64,000 nt of DNA, taken from contig CM037860.1 of NCBI GenBank assembly GCA_021292105.1, forward strand, positions 17,440,698-17,504,697, in the 5' to 3' direction. Position numbers and translations under genes: made by a program. The stretch is from Anadara kagoshimensis. Its lineage: Eukaryota; Mollusca; Bivalvia; Arcoida; Arcidae. Under the pieces are notes generated by a model, which had not been told where the DNA came from, made no database searches, and saw nothing but the letters and a program-made list of their open reading frames with translations. Each line of letters starts with the position of its first letter. Position 1 is the stretch's first letter. Below, one piece after another: positions 22,746-33,368 of the stretch.

Positions 22746-23794
22746 CCACTGAGCCGGAATATCTGGTAGTGGATTTTTGCCCTCAATATCTCAAACTCAG
22801 TTTGCAACACTTTTGTATATAAGTACTGTTGTCTTAATTTGCTGTTAGTTAAATTTTGAAAACCATCATAACAAAGGTATACTCCATAATGCAAGTATTT
22901 CCTCAGCTAAATTTAGTAAAATTTATTTTGGTCCTTTTGATATTTTTTCAACATCTTGAAACGTGAACTGTATTCCATCATCATAATGAATTTATTTCCT
23001 CAATACTGAGATACATGATAATATTAATTATAACTTGATTAATACAAAGCTTAATTAACAATAAAAAAAGTACATGTATATACAAAAAGTGAGACAAACA
23101 ATATACTACATTATTTATAAAGTGATATGTCCGAGTTAAACAAAAAAATTGTGATCAGATATATGCTAGGTGTTAAGTCTGTGATACACTGCAGAGACTC
23201 TTCTGATAAACTGGAAATACATATACAGGTTACATCGTCTCTAAAACAAGCTAGCGGTCTACCGAGTAAATGTATGTATTGGTTAACTTGAATTCACATA
23301 ATGTGTTCAACTCCAAGTTAACCTGGATACCAAAGACGTCTATAATACCAGACCACAATTCATCTCCGAGGCTGGAAAAGCTAAGACACGAGCAAGGTAT
23401 ATGTGAAATAGATGGTAAAACACCTGATTACATAAAGTACATGACTGGATAGTGTTGTTTGGAACACCAATCCACAGTTTACCAATGAATTTGCATTGAC
23501 TGGTATTATTGAAAGTATATGATACGTCCCAAAGAACATATGGTTGGGTATTGTCAGTTATTTTGTAGAATGTGGTAAAATCCGTGTCTCTATGCGTTCT
23601 TTGGTTCCTGCTGATTAAATGATACATTCGCGATTGTCTCCCAATGTTTCAAGGAAAAATACAACTATCAACAACATGTTATAAACATTATACTAACGAA
23701 TATTTCTTTAAGATATTACAAATAGCTTGTATTTTTCGTCCGGGGATTCGATACATAGAGAAAAAAACTTTTTAACTACGCTGTGAGGAGTACT
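22746..23794. other. No confident gene; one coding-like minus-strand frame
   Basis: A 95-codon minus-strand frame (23340-23627) contains RDTDFTTFYKITDNTQPY and LWDVSYTFNNTSQCKFIGKL, which look more protein-like than chance. I cannot match it to a family and it has no supporting exon nearby. It may be a decayed gene fragment or transposon remnant. Confidence 0.25.
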
Positions 23795-24722
23795 GACTTG
23801 ACTTATTCCACTTGATTCCCTGGGGAACAAAGGACCGCAACAACACCTCTCCATCTGACACGGTTCTAGGCTATCTTCTTCAGTTCAGCCCAGGTCTTTC
23901 CCGCTGTTTGTGCCTCTGTGTCAATACTCCTGCGCCAAGTCTGTTTAGGCCGGCCTCTCTTCCTCTTCCCTTGAGGGTTCCAGTCAAGAGCCCGCCTGGT
24001 GGCATTTGATGCAGGCTTGCGGAGTGTGTGGCCGATCCATCCCCACTTTCGTTTTCTGATTTCAGCCTTGATTGGAATGTGTCTGGTCCTGTCCCATAGT
24101 TGTTTGTTTGAGACAACTTCAGGCCATTGATGTTAAGGATGTTTCTGAGGCATCTGTTGATAAATCTCTGAAGTTTGTGGGTGTTGGTCTTGGTTACCCT
24201 CCTGGTTTCTGAACCATATAGTAGGATGGACTTGACGTTGGTGTTGAAGATCCGAAACTTGTTTCTTATTGAGAGAGCTGTTGGTCTCCAGATTGGTCGA
24301 AGGGCGTTGAAATTAAATCTGGCTTTGTTGATGCGGCACTTGATGTCTTCGTCCGTACCCCCATCTTTACTGATGACACTGCCCAGGTAAACAAACGTGT
24401 CGGCTTCATTGATGTTTTCTTGGTGTAGCTGCAATGGGTCTTCTGTTTGGTTGTTAATCTTCATGACTTCGGTCTTCCTGATCTTGATTTGGAGACCAGT
24501 CTTCATTACTTCTTCTGCAAGACGGCTTAACTTTTCTTGGGCATCTTGGTGTCTGTGGGAGATAAGACTTATGTCATCTGCAAAATCAAGGTCTTCCAGC
24601 TGCTTGGTAAAAGTCCACTGTATTCCAGTTTTCCTTCCTGTTGTGGTCTGGCGCATTATCCAGTCGATGAATATAAGGAAGATTGTTGGTGACAACAGGC
24701 ATTCCTGCCGGACTCCGGTTTG
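23795..24722 (-). pseudogene. 5'-truncated RTE-type LINE, RT C-terminal half
   Basis: Minus strand, from about 24722 down to about 23795. It starts inside the reverse transcriptase at GVRQECLLSPTIFLIFIDW, then LEDLDFADDISLISH (catalytic FADD), LQIKIRKTEVMKIN, ADTFVYLGSVISKDGGTDED, LRPIWRPTALSIRNK, LLYGSETRRVTKTNTHKL and FINRCLRNILNI. These motifs are those of RTE-clade elements common in bivalves. Frameshifts occur near 24125 and 23990; the correct C-terminus (GRPKQTWRRSIDTEAQ-type, KTWAELKKIA) continues in other frames to about 23800. Dead on arrival through 5' truncation. Confidence 0.85.
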
Positions 24723-25094
24723 GTGGAAAGATTACTACTACATAGTTTTTCAAGAAATAATACTTTTCTCTTTTCAACCCCAAAAAGCCATCTGTACACA
24801 CATGTCGGATCTTGTATGTACTGGTAAATTCTACCGTATGTATACAAACAAAGTGCTGAAAACATATCATTCAACATCTCATATCCACATTTTGGCGATG
24901 ACACGTTAATATTAATGCATTTGTCATTATTTTTTAAACCTGATCATTTATTTCGAAAATAAGAAATCCTGTTAAAAAATTATTATTTTTGTTTTCTGAA
25001 TTTTTTGTCACTCACATAATACACGTAGGGCATGTCGGTCTATTGTTTACCAACCTAAATTATTCCCTTTGTGTGCTGGGTGCCTGCCTTGGGA

Positions 25095-25245
25095 CCAGTG
25101 CAGTACTACAATAAAACCACTGCGGTAGCACAATGCTCGTTCCGTATGTGTGAGGTCCTTGGTTCGAAAACCACCCGGGTCTGGCCAAACCTTGAAAATA
25201 GGTAGTGACTGTTTTTTGTCAAGCACTCAACATTAAGAAGATATA
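25095..25245 (+). mobile_element. tRNA-derived SINE head
   Basis: An A-box-like segment (GCGGTAGCACAATGCTC) and a perfect-looking B-box (GGTTCGAAAACC) are spaced as in a tRNA gene. They are followed by CCGGGTCTGGCCAAACCTTGA and AAGCACTCAACATTAAG, a body typical of mollusc SINEs. The acceptor-stem pairing needed for a working tRNA is not evident. These are internal RNA polymerase III promoter remnants. Confidence 0.5.
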
Positions 25246-25744
25246 AATAGGTTTTAGCAAGTAGAGCATGTTCATATTCTAAGGCTACTAACGATCCAAG
25301 TTAAGATTATAAAAGCTAAGTTTCTATATTACTTGATTATTGATGAGGCATATACAGTTGTATATAGTTCTGCATTGTTCAAACTTAACAATATTCACCT
25401 TAATTCATATAGATCAGTATTGTGTGACCATGCACTTTTATGACTTGTTGTATTTTGGATTATTAGTGGCCTTAGAATATAAATATCACGTCTGGAACAC
25501 GCATTTTTAGAAGGCAAAAATCGTAGAGAACCCAGTATTAAAAAAAACGTATTTCTTAAACAAAATATTGCCCTTATGCACTAGATCTTTTCCTCATTTT
25601 CATTAATTTGTAAACTTATAAATTTTGTTCAGCCCTCACAGCAGATATGTTACTTAGTTATAGAAAATCACATATCTGAAATCATTTTTGAGAAATATTT
25701 GAAACCGATATATATAATATGATTTTTAATAGGCATTTTAAATA

Positions 25745-25930
25745 GGACCTCCGCGACAAAACAGTTTGTGCTGCAAGGGATGAACAAAATGTACTTTGAC
25801 CCCCTAAGAAATGAAAGTCGCGGGGTCCTTCGGAAGATACCTTAAAACCCAACGCCCCGTGTCACGGCAGGTGTGGCACGTAAAAGAACCTTCCATGCAC
25901 ATTGCACTAAGCACACTACAAAGGAACAAA
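25745..25930 (+). mobile_element. SINE-body-like repeat fragment
   Basis: Contains GTGTCACGGCAGGTGTGGCA, CGTAAAAGAACC and a downstream GCACTAAGC. This module is widespread in bivalve short interspersed repeats, as I recall it. Ends are unclear. It may or may not belong with the SINE head about 500 bases upstream. Confidence 0.4.
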
Positions 25931-26438
25931 TTTCTGCTACTCCACTTATAGCTGATGTCTCGATTGAAAAGAAATGTTCTTGACCGGACGTAAAACCATA
26001 TTCAATTATCCAACTTGTAGGACCACATTAATGGACGCTATTGTTTAGACCCAGTTGGGAGTAAATATGTTAGTAGTGAACATTGTATGCAATTAGGTAT
26101 GGCATTACATACATGAACATGGATACAATTCTATTGGCCTTTATAAGCAGTTGACTTTTATATACAGGCGGTCTTTAAGGCAGGTTAAACTGTATATTTT
26201 TTTCCTCCTCTATATTTTTCTGAGGGTTGTCATGTATATGATTTTATATATACACATCAGTTCAAGATCTTAGTGTTTGTTTATTCATTGCTTTAATTAC
26301 TAGTATAAAATAAAAACATGCTAAGTTTGAAATAGCACACATTAAATAAATGAATTCAAAATTTGCACTTGGCAATATATTTATGTATTAATTGAATGTT
26401 CTGTTTTATTTTGTAGTTGCAATTCCAGTTAATTGAAA

Positions 26439-26484
26439 ATGCTATTAATAACCCTGCTACTTATTGGATCAAGTATTCTTACAG
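26439..26484 (+). CDS. Secreted C1q-domain protein, exon 1 (signal peptide)
   Basis: ATG at 26439 encodes MLLITLLLIGSSILT, a clean hydrophobic signal peptide, ending at donor ACAG|GTATTC (GT at 26485). The exon leaves one base (G), which combines with GT at the start of exon 2 to give Gly. An upstream TTG in frame is not needed. A pyrimidine-rich stretch ending TTTTGTAG lies about 20 bases before the ATG, so a non-coding first exon further upstream is possible. Confidence 0.7.
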
Positions 26485-27328
26485 GTATTCAATACCAGTC
26501 TATGTTCAAATCACAGTCACAAACACATGGACTTCCAACAGTCCGGGTGATCCAGAAAGTAAGCACATTATCTGGACCCAGTTGTTCGAAGCTTGATTGG
26601 TTTAATCGGCGATTAGATGAAAATTAAAGTATGAATAAAATCAAAATATCACTATCGAATTGGTATTTTTTTTAAAATGTGCATTAGTCTGATGGAATTT
26701 TCATTCATTTTCGACATTTCAACATTAAGTTCACAATATATATTTAATTATGTAAAATTCAAATTTTGACTAATCAACTGATTAAACTAATCAAGCTTCG
26801 AACAAATGACCCCTGTTTAGCTAGCTACACCTGCCGCGTGTGAAATTGAAACAACCAAGTTAAGTGTTGTTTGCCGTCCAATGAATCGCTCGGGTTTTGT
26901 TGATTCATCGGACAAACAACTCGCTTGCTCGACCCAATTTGTAAACCAAAAATGCAACACGGAGCAGAAAACGATTCTGAAAGAAACCAGCCAGGTTCTT
27001 CAAGTCAATACTGGTTCTTGTACGCGCTCCTATGCAAAACGTGACCCAATTTAAGCCAAAGAAAATGTTTAAATAATATTATTTTAATAATAACCATGCT
27101 TATTCAAGTTTTATTTTCAATATCTAAAAATGTGTCACGTATAAATTTTTTAATTTTCTGAAGTATTTTTATGTTTCTTTCAGAATGTTATGCATTTATA
27201 GTTTATTGTCTTCCTTGTTCTCTCTTGATAGTTTGCATATTAATTTGCATAATGGTGTGTTCTTAATTTCATTAGCTGTTGCAAAAGAGCATGTTTTTTA
27301 GTTAAAAAATCATTTCTTTTATTTAAAG

Positions 27329-27782
27329 GTTCCATGATTGGGGGATCAGCATGTGACAATGCAAGAGAAGATTATGCTTTTTATGCCCAATTTACAACGA
27401 ACGACTACGTCCCAAGTCTTCATGAAGTTATCAAGTTTGACAGAATAATAACTAATGTTGGTGTGGGATACAATCCATCTACTGGGAAATTTACTGCTGA
27501 AGAGAGAGGGGTGTATTTCTTTCAGTTAAAATGACCAACAAATATCATTCTAGTAACCATATGCTTCACCTCCATATAATGAAAAACTCGGGTCAAGTTG
27601 GATTTTTGTCTTTAAACAATAATAAGGAAACATTTTTGACCAAAGTAAATTCTGTTGTGATACAACTTGATCCAGGTGATACCGTGTATGTTAAAGTAAC
27701 ATACCTAAGCGGGACGAACAAAATAGGAGGGCAAATCAGTCCACATTCTTCCAAGACAGAATTTATGGGTTATCGCATTTAA
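27329..27782 (+). CDS. Secreted C1q-domain protein, exon 2 (single-base frameshift)
   Basis: After acceptor TTTAAAG (AG at 27327-27328) it reads SMIGGSACDN, then the C1q globular domain: FYAQFTTNDYVPSL, KFDRIITNVGVGYN, GKFTAEERGVYFF. The frame stops at TGA immediately after QLK (27532-27534). The next frame carries the rest: NHMLHLHIMKNSGQVGF, SVVIQLDPGDTVYVKVTY, ISPHSSKTEFMGYRI, stop 27780-27782. One extra A in the A-run near 27529-27532 would join both parts. Signal peptide plus single C1q domain is the common two-exon layout of bivalve C1q proteins, which bind microbial or other surface ligands as trimers. Either an assembly indel or a recent null allele. Confidence 0.85.
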
Positions 27783-27818
27783 ATACATGTATGATCATAC
27801 ACTGAACCTATAAAATCG

Positions 27819-27838
27819 GAATAAATAAATAAATAAAT
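27819..27838 (+). terminator. AATAAA polyadenylation signals after C1q
   Basis: Repeated AATAAA words (GGAATAAATAAATAAATAAA) start about 37 bases after the C1q stop codon, well placed to end that transcript. They could also be a microsatellite used as a signal. Confidence 0.5.
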
Positions 27839-27887
27839 CTAGAATTGGAATTGTGACAAGCAAAATGACGAAAGTCTTCCACCACCC

Positions 27888-28870
27888 CAACAATTTTCAT
27901 CCATTTATGACCACCAGAAGTAGCTAGCACATTCCTAAAACCATTAAAAGTTTAAATCCCTGTGAACTGATGCCATTGGTATTTTTTAGTATCACTCTTT
28001 TCAACTTTGCAAATGGAACTAGAAAATATATAGTTTAGGAGTGGGGATCTTAACCGTTTAAAAGTTAGCAAACAGCCCATCCGTCCCCACCCTCACTCTG
28101 AAATGACCCCATGGGAATTTCTTAAGTATGAATCTATTCAACTTTTCAAATGGAACCAGAAAATATATAGTTTGGGGTGGGGATCTTAACCGTTTAAAAG
28201 TTAGTACACTACCCTACCCACCCCCACCACGCCCTGATACCCACAGGAAAATCTTTTTGTATGGACTTATGCACCTCGAGATGCTGACCATGAATATATA
28301 TGGTTTTATAGTACAAAATAAAGTATCAATTTTCACCCATTTATGACCATCAGAAATAGCTAGCACATTCCTAAAACCATTAAAAGTTAAAATCCCTGTG
28401 AACTGATGCCATGGGTATTTTTTAGTATCACTCTTTTCAACTTTGCAAATGAAACCAGAAAATATATAGTTTAGGAGTGGGGATCTCAACCATTTAAAAG
28501 TTAGCAAACAGCCCATCCGTCCTCACCCTCACTCTGATATGACCCCATTGGGGTTTTCATTAGTATCACTCTATTCATCCTTTTAACTAGCTAGCACTCA
28601 GCCCCACCTGTCCCCACCCTCACTCTGAAATGACCCCATGGGAATTTCTTAAGTATGAATCTATTCAACTTTTCAAATGGAACCAGAAAATATATAGTTT
28701 GGGGTGGGGATCTTAACCGTTTAAAAGTTAGTACACTGCCCTACCCACCCCCACCACTCCCTGATACCCACAGAAAAATCTTTTTGTATGGACTTAAGCA
28801 CCTCGAGATGCTGATCATGAATATATATGGTTTTATAGTACAAAATAAAGTATCAATGGCAAAATTGATT
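27888..28870. repeat. Diverged tandem duplication with period ~440-530 bp
   Basis: Two modules alternate. 'CATTTATGACCA(C/T)CAGAA, GTAGCTAGCACATTCC' starts near 27896 and 28338. 'TGAATCTATTCAACTTTTCA' followed by TTTGGGGTGGGGATCTTAACC occurs near 28128 and 28655. Each module contains 'AGAAAATATATAGTTT..GGGTGGGGATCT' sub-blocks. Frames translated from it (NLFNFSNGTRKYIVWGG) repeat only because the DNA repeats. Confidence 0.8.
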
Positions 28871-29051
28871 ATTATTGTTTTAAGACCCTGCCCTCCTGCC
28901 CCTCCCCTAGTGACCCAACCAGGATTTAACTACCCAAGACAATAGATCTATAGTACAGGGACCTACCCTGAAAATTTGAATGAGATTGATTGATGCATCT
29001 AAGAGAAACATGGTGGACAAAAAGTGATCAGGAGATAATAAAAATAATAAC

Positions 29052-29052
<1 letters not shown>

Positions 29053-29082
<30 letters not shown>
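29053..29082. repeat. (AAT)n microsatellite
   Basis: About ten perfect AAT units, directly visible. Confidence 0.9.
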
Positions 29083-29651
29083 GTGAAGAACCAGAAACGG
29101 AAGAAAAGCAATAAGTCTTCCAACTAGTACTTAAAAATTAATGCATACTTAATTATTTGTTGTCGCCACATCGATTCACCTCTTACTTACTGATAGAGTT
29201 CATCTGTGACCTACTGCACCCCTGGTTCAACAAGAGATTTGGCCCAAGATTAAATATATGACTGAATTAAACTTGTTTAAAGCTATGTGTTTTTGCAAAT
29301 GTTGAAAATTTCCCCGTTTTCGTCCCGTGACCAAGAATTGTGCAATATACTGCTTGAACAAACTAAGCATGTCTTTATCTACCTTTTGCAACTTGTAAAT
29401 AAAGTCTTTTTATCCCTATAAGCTTCTTTCTCTAATTTGATTTGAGCAAATCAATTACAACTTATCCTTAAGCTAAATGTAGTAATAAAACCTCTTTACC
29501 TCGCCAGGCTGGAATTTTTCAAAATAATGTATTGGTCAAATGCCACATTTATCGGAATTTTGAGTTCAACAGCAAATATTAATGCAAATTAAATGTTTTA
29601 AAACCTTACGATGTTCCACTTAAAAAATAAAGTCTATATTTTGTATGTCTC

Positions 29652-29721
29652 TTAGATGGGATTTTAAGTCAGAGTCAAGAATGTGTTAGAAATCTTGACT
29701 CTGACTTAAAATCCCATCTAA
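29652..29721. repeat. Perfect 29-bp inverted repeat, 12-base loop
   Basis: The left arm 29652-29680 (TTAGATGGGATTTTAAGT, CAGAGTCAAGA) is an exact reverse complement of 29693-29721. No G:T or mismatch positions. The core GGGATTT..TCAGAGTC recurs in the foldback at 9402-9550. Confidence 0.95.
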
Positions 29722-30246
29722 TCAATCAATCTTTATAAACGTTCGACGGTACCGTAATTTTCTCTTCAGCAAAGGAACTTCACACTCTTTGTAGATTACA
29801 AGCTAGAATGCCAGTTATGTTCTAACACAAGACTTGGTAAATAAAGTCTGCCCTTTTGCTAAGAATGGAAATCCCAAATGTTGTAGCAGATTAACAGTTT
29901 TACGTCTACAGGTTGACTAATGTCAATTCAGCCTCTGGGTTGTGGTGACACGATTATGTACCATGCATTTGAAACAATGGTTTGGAAATAAACGTCTATA
30001 GTATCTATGCACTATTCTAATATAGCTAGTTAAACCAGAGGTGTTTGCCCTTACAGAGCACCTGGCCTCACTTCCCAGGTTGAACCTAATGAAATGTCAG
30101 TTTCAAATTTTTTATTTTGATTTGGACATGGGTTATTATGTTTGATTTTGATACATGCATATATATACAAAAGTTTATTCAGTTTTCTATAACAAGCCAT
30201 TTCCAAGAAACACCCAGGACTGGGATTGAAGTATAAGAATAAGAAA
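29722..30246. other. No feature recognised
   Basis: AT-rich sequence without credible exons or bounded repeats between the perfect hairpin and the first CAAGAGG-family element. Confidence 0.4.
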
Positions 30247-31777
30247 CAAGAGGCCCATGGGCCTGATATGCTCACCTGATAACTAATGACTAGCTGTTAG
30301 ATTTCAAGAAAACATAAATACTAAAACCCCAATGACTTTTTTTTTACATCATAATGACCATTGTATCAATACCTAAAACATTTTTATTATACATGCCTAT
30401 ACAAAAAATGTATAGTTTTCATGATAATTAACCATTTCGGTATTGTTTCACATTTATGACCTTGACCTTTGAACCCATGACCGTTTTTTATACATCAAAA
30501 TGATCATTGTATCAATACCTACAACATTCTAATATACATGCCTATACAAAATGTTAATAGTTTTCAAGATAATTAACCGTTTCGGTATTGTTTTGCATCT
30601 GTGACCTTGACCTTTGAACCCATGATCTTTTTCTATACATCAAAATGATTGTTGTATCAATACCTACAACATTCTAATATACATGTCTATACAAAAAGTT
30701 GATAGTTTTCAAAATAATTAACCATTTAAGTTTTGTTTGCATCTTTGACCTTGACCTTTGAACCCATGACCTTTTTCTATACATCAAATGGATTGTTGTA
30801 TCAATGCCTATAACATTCTAATATACATGCCTTACACAAAGTTCATAGTTTTCGAGATAATTAACCATTTCGGTATATTTTTGCATCTGTGACCTTGACC
30901 TTTGAACCTATGACCTTTTTCTATACATCAAAATGATCGTTGTATCAATACCTACAACATTCTAATATACATGCCTATACAAAAAGTTAATATTTTTCAA
31001 GATAATTATTAAAATCAGAGGCCAAAAAAGTAGGTCATGACCTTGACAATTGACCTTAACCTCATTTTAAAGATAATTACAAGAATATGTCAAAACTGAA
31101 AACCCCATGTCATTATCTGGTCAAATAGTCAAGTTATTACAATTTGAAGCTATTTTATGATTTTTTTTTTCAAAATTAAATGCAAAAACGCGTAACCCAT
31201 TTTTCGACCGAATTTCACGAAATAAACAAACTACAGGCTTAAGACCCTAGAGAAGCCAAATATCACATCAGATTTTTTCTCCAATCAGTACTTTCGGAGA
31301 AGAAGATTTTTTAAGATTTTTGCACCCCTAGGTCACCTTGACCTAGTTATGGTAGATATAGCAACGCCACGAACAAATCTGAATTGCACCGGTCCATATA
31401 TACTTCTGACAAAGTTTCATTAAAAACTGTCCAGTAGTTTCAGAGGAGAAGTCGAAAATAGGTGTTAACGACGCATGCACGCACATACACAAGCCAAATA
31501 TCACATCAGATTTTTTCTCCCATCATCGGTTTCAGAGAAGAAGATTTTTTAAGATTTTTGCACCCCTAGGTCACTGTGATCTAGTTTTGGTAGCCATGGC
31601 AACGCTATGAACAGATCTAAATTGCACCGACCCAGACATGCTTCTGAACAAGTCTCGTTGAAATCTGCCAAGTACTTTCAGTAGAGAAGTCAAAAATGTG
31701 TGTTAACAACGCACACACGCACATACACACGCTGCACCATACCATAAGCTCACATGACCTTTGGTCAGGTGAGCTAA
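30247..31777 (+). mobile_element. CAAGAGG-family element, copy A (Helentron/'pearl'-like architecture)
   Basis: Starts CAAGAGGCCCATGGGCC and soon reads GCTCACCTGAT. The core is about five ~145-bp tandem units, each with TGACCTTGACCTTTGAAC and TCTAATATACATGCCTATAC. A right-flank module follows (GAAAACCCCATGTCATTATC, CGTAACCCATTTTTC, AAATATCACATCAGATTTTT, GGTAGATATAGCAACGCC). The 3' end is a hairpin (GCTCACATGACC / GGTCAGGTGAGC) followed by TAA(AAA). The right-flank module is duplicated in tandem here (about 31250 and 31493). Non-coding. The left GCTCACCTGA is inverted relative to the terminal TCAGGTGAGC. Confidence 0.8.
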
Positions 31778-33368
31778 AAATATGTCCTCATTTCGTTTCG
31801 GAAACATAATAAATCCAACATTATTGGGTTCAGTTAATGTTTTCTCCCATAATGGATGAGAAAATCCCATATTTTAGCTGGGTAAGGTTGTTTGTCTTAT
31901 CTTAGGGTAAAGACATACAATATGAGTCACAATATCACTTTTTATTAGTTTAGGGTGTTTTTTTTATGATAAAAGCTAAACAAAACAGGAATATATCTGC
32001 ATATATGCATAAGGGACAAAAAGAATCAACAACAGCTTTGTATTGGAGACTTAAAAATCTCAACCTCTGGGTTGACTCCTTTTCCAGACCTCCTTGACAA
32101 CCCTAGATGTGGAAAATACAGAATCTCGCTCCTCTCATTGAGATTTCTTTGTCTCACTGGAAAGCAGGGATAGATTCTATTAATCCCACTAATACTCTAT
32201 GAATATTTAACACAGAAGATGATGGCCTCCAATTGACGTATCGCCCGCCATGCCCACAATGTTCCGACAAAGGCCTGACATGCTAGAATTAGATGCGAAA
32301 AGAATAAAAACTCGGTCTGAATGGTGCCGTTTCGTGACATTACTGACATAGTACTTCATTAGTTGCCTTGATGCTGCTTTGGTACCGTGATGGCAGCCAG
32401 TGTTGGAACATTGTGGGCGTGGTTGTCAAAACATCAATTGCGTATTCTGGTCTGCTTTGTAATACATGTACATGTAGAACATAACATATTTGTATAGTTA
32501 TTAAACTGCTTCTACAGTCATGATTTATGTACTTTATCACAAAGAAAACAAATTTCTCACTATCAAAGGGTTTTTTTTTATCCATTCTTGTAGCAGAATT
32601 CTTGATCTCGCATGGTATTCTCATGCTCTCCCAAAAGTAGGATGATTCGAAAATTATTTCCATTTCCTTACAGGGATTGTCAACTCATTCTCCTACCCCC
32701 TAAGAAGTGGCAGATACTGTGACAAAAACTAAGTTTTTAACATAAATAACAAATATGCCGACCACAAATAAGCATAATACATCCACCTCTGTGTCAATGA
32801 TGCAACTAGAAACAGGTGTTTTCACTCAGAAACAGGTACTGTGCCTTATGTTAATGATCCTTCATGGGTGTGGCTTCATGAGATCGTGTAAGAAAATGAA
32901 TGTTTACCTAGAGTAGTGTTACATTTTCCATACAACAAAACATAAAATGGTCATATTCAGGCATTTGTTAATAAAAGTTGCAGTGGGAAAAAGAATCTTG
33001 GTCTGCTATTTCACCAAAATTGCTGAATATTCATGTTGTCAAAATATCCCGAGTTAATTCTGTGGATGATTTTTTTCAATACATTAAAACAGATCTATAA
33101 AAAGCCCTTGGGATCTCTTTTTATCTTTGCTATAAAGCAACTTTGTAATATTCTGAAGCTGTAGTTGTAGACAGACATATAGAGGAGCTGTCGGGCCAAG
33201 TATTTGTTGTAAGTGTTTGTTATTTTTGTGTTTTACTGTATTTCTCAGAAAAAGTAATCTCCACCAGTCCAGAGTGAAAAATGTAAGGTACTAATAAGAA
33301 TAAAAGATACCTTTAATGTATTTATAAATACATATGTATATTTATTTACATTTCAAACTTTTGAAAAA
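31778..33368. other. No gene; contains one short inverted-repeat element
   Basis: Apart from the inverted pair at 32229-32441 nothing with clear boundaries was seen. The 107-codon minus-strand frame at 32340-32663 overlaps that element and is not credible. Confidence 0.4.
32229..32441. mobile_element. ~210-bp MITE with 40-bp inverted ends
   Basis: CAATTGACGTATCGCCCGCC, ATGCCCACAATGTTCC (left) pairs with the reverse complement of the right end (CAATTGATGTTTTGACAACC, ACGCCCACAATGTTCC). About 33 of 40 positions match by eye. Confidence 0.6.

Noticed and set aside
23340-23627. 95-codon minus-strand frame with protein-like composition
   Set aside because: I cannot recognise it, no flanking exon supports it, and a short overlapping frame exists on the other strand. 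Noted only in the gap entry.
25100-25175. Possible functional tRNA gene (A-box and B-box present)
   Set aside because: Acceptor and anticodon stems do not pair convincingly, and SINE-body sequence follows directly; treated as a SINE.
28128-28945. Repeated ORFs NLFNFSNGTRKYIVWGG in two places
   Set aside because: They coincide exactly with the non-coding tandem duplication at 27888-28870 and have no other support.
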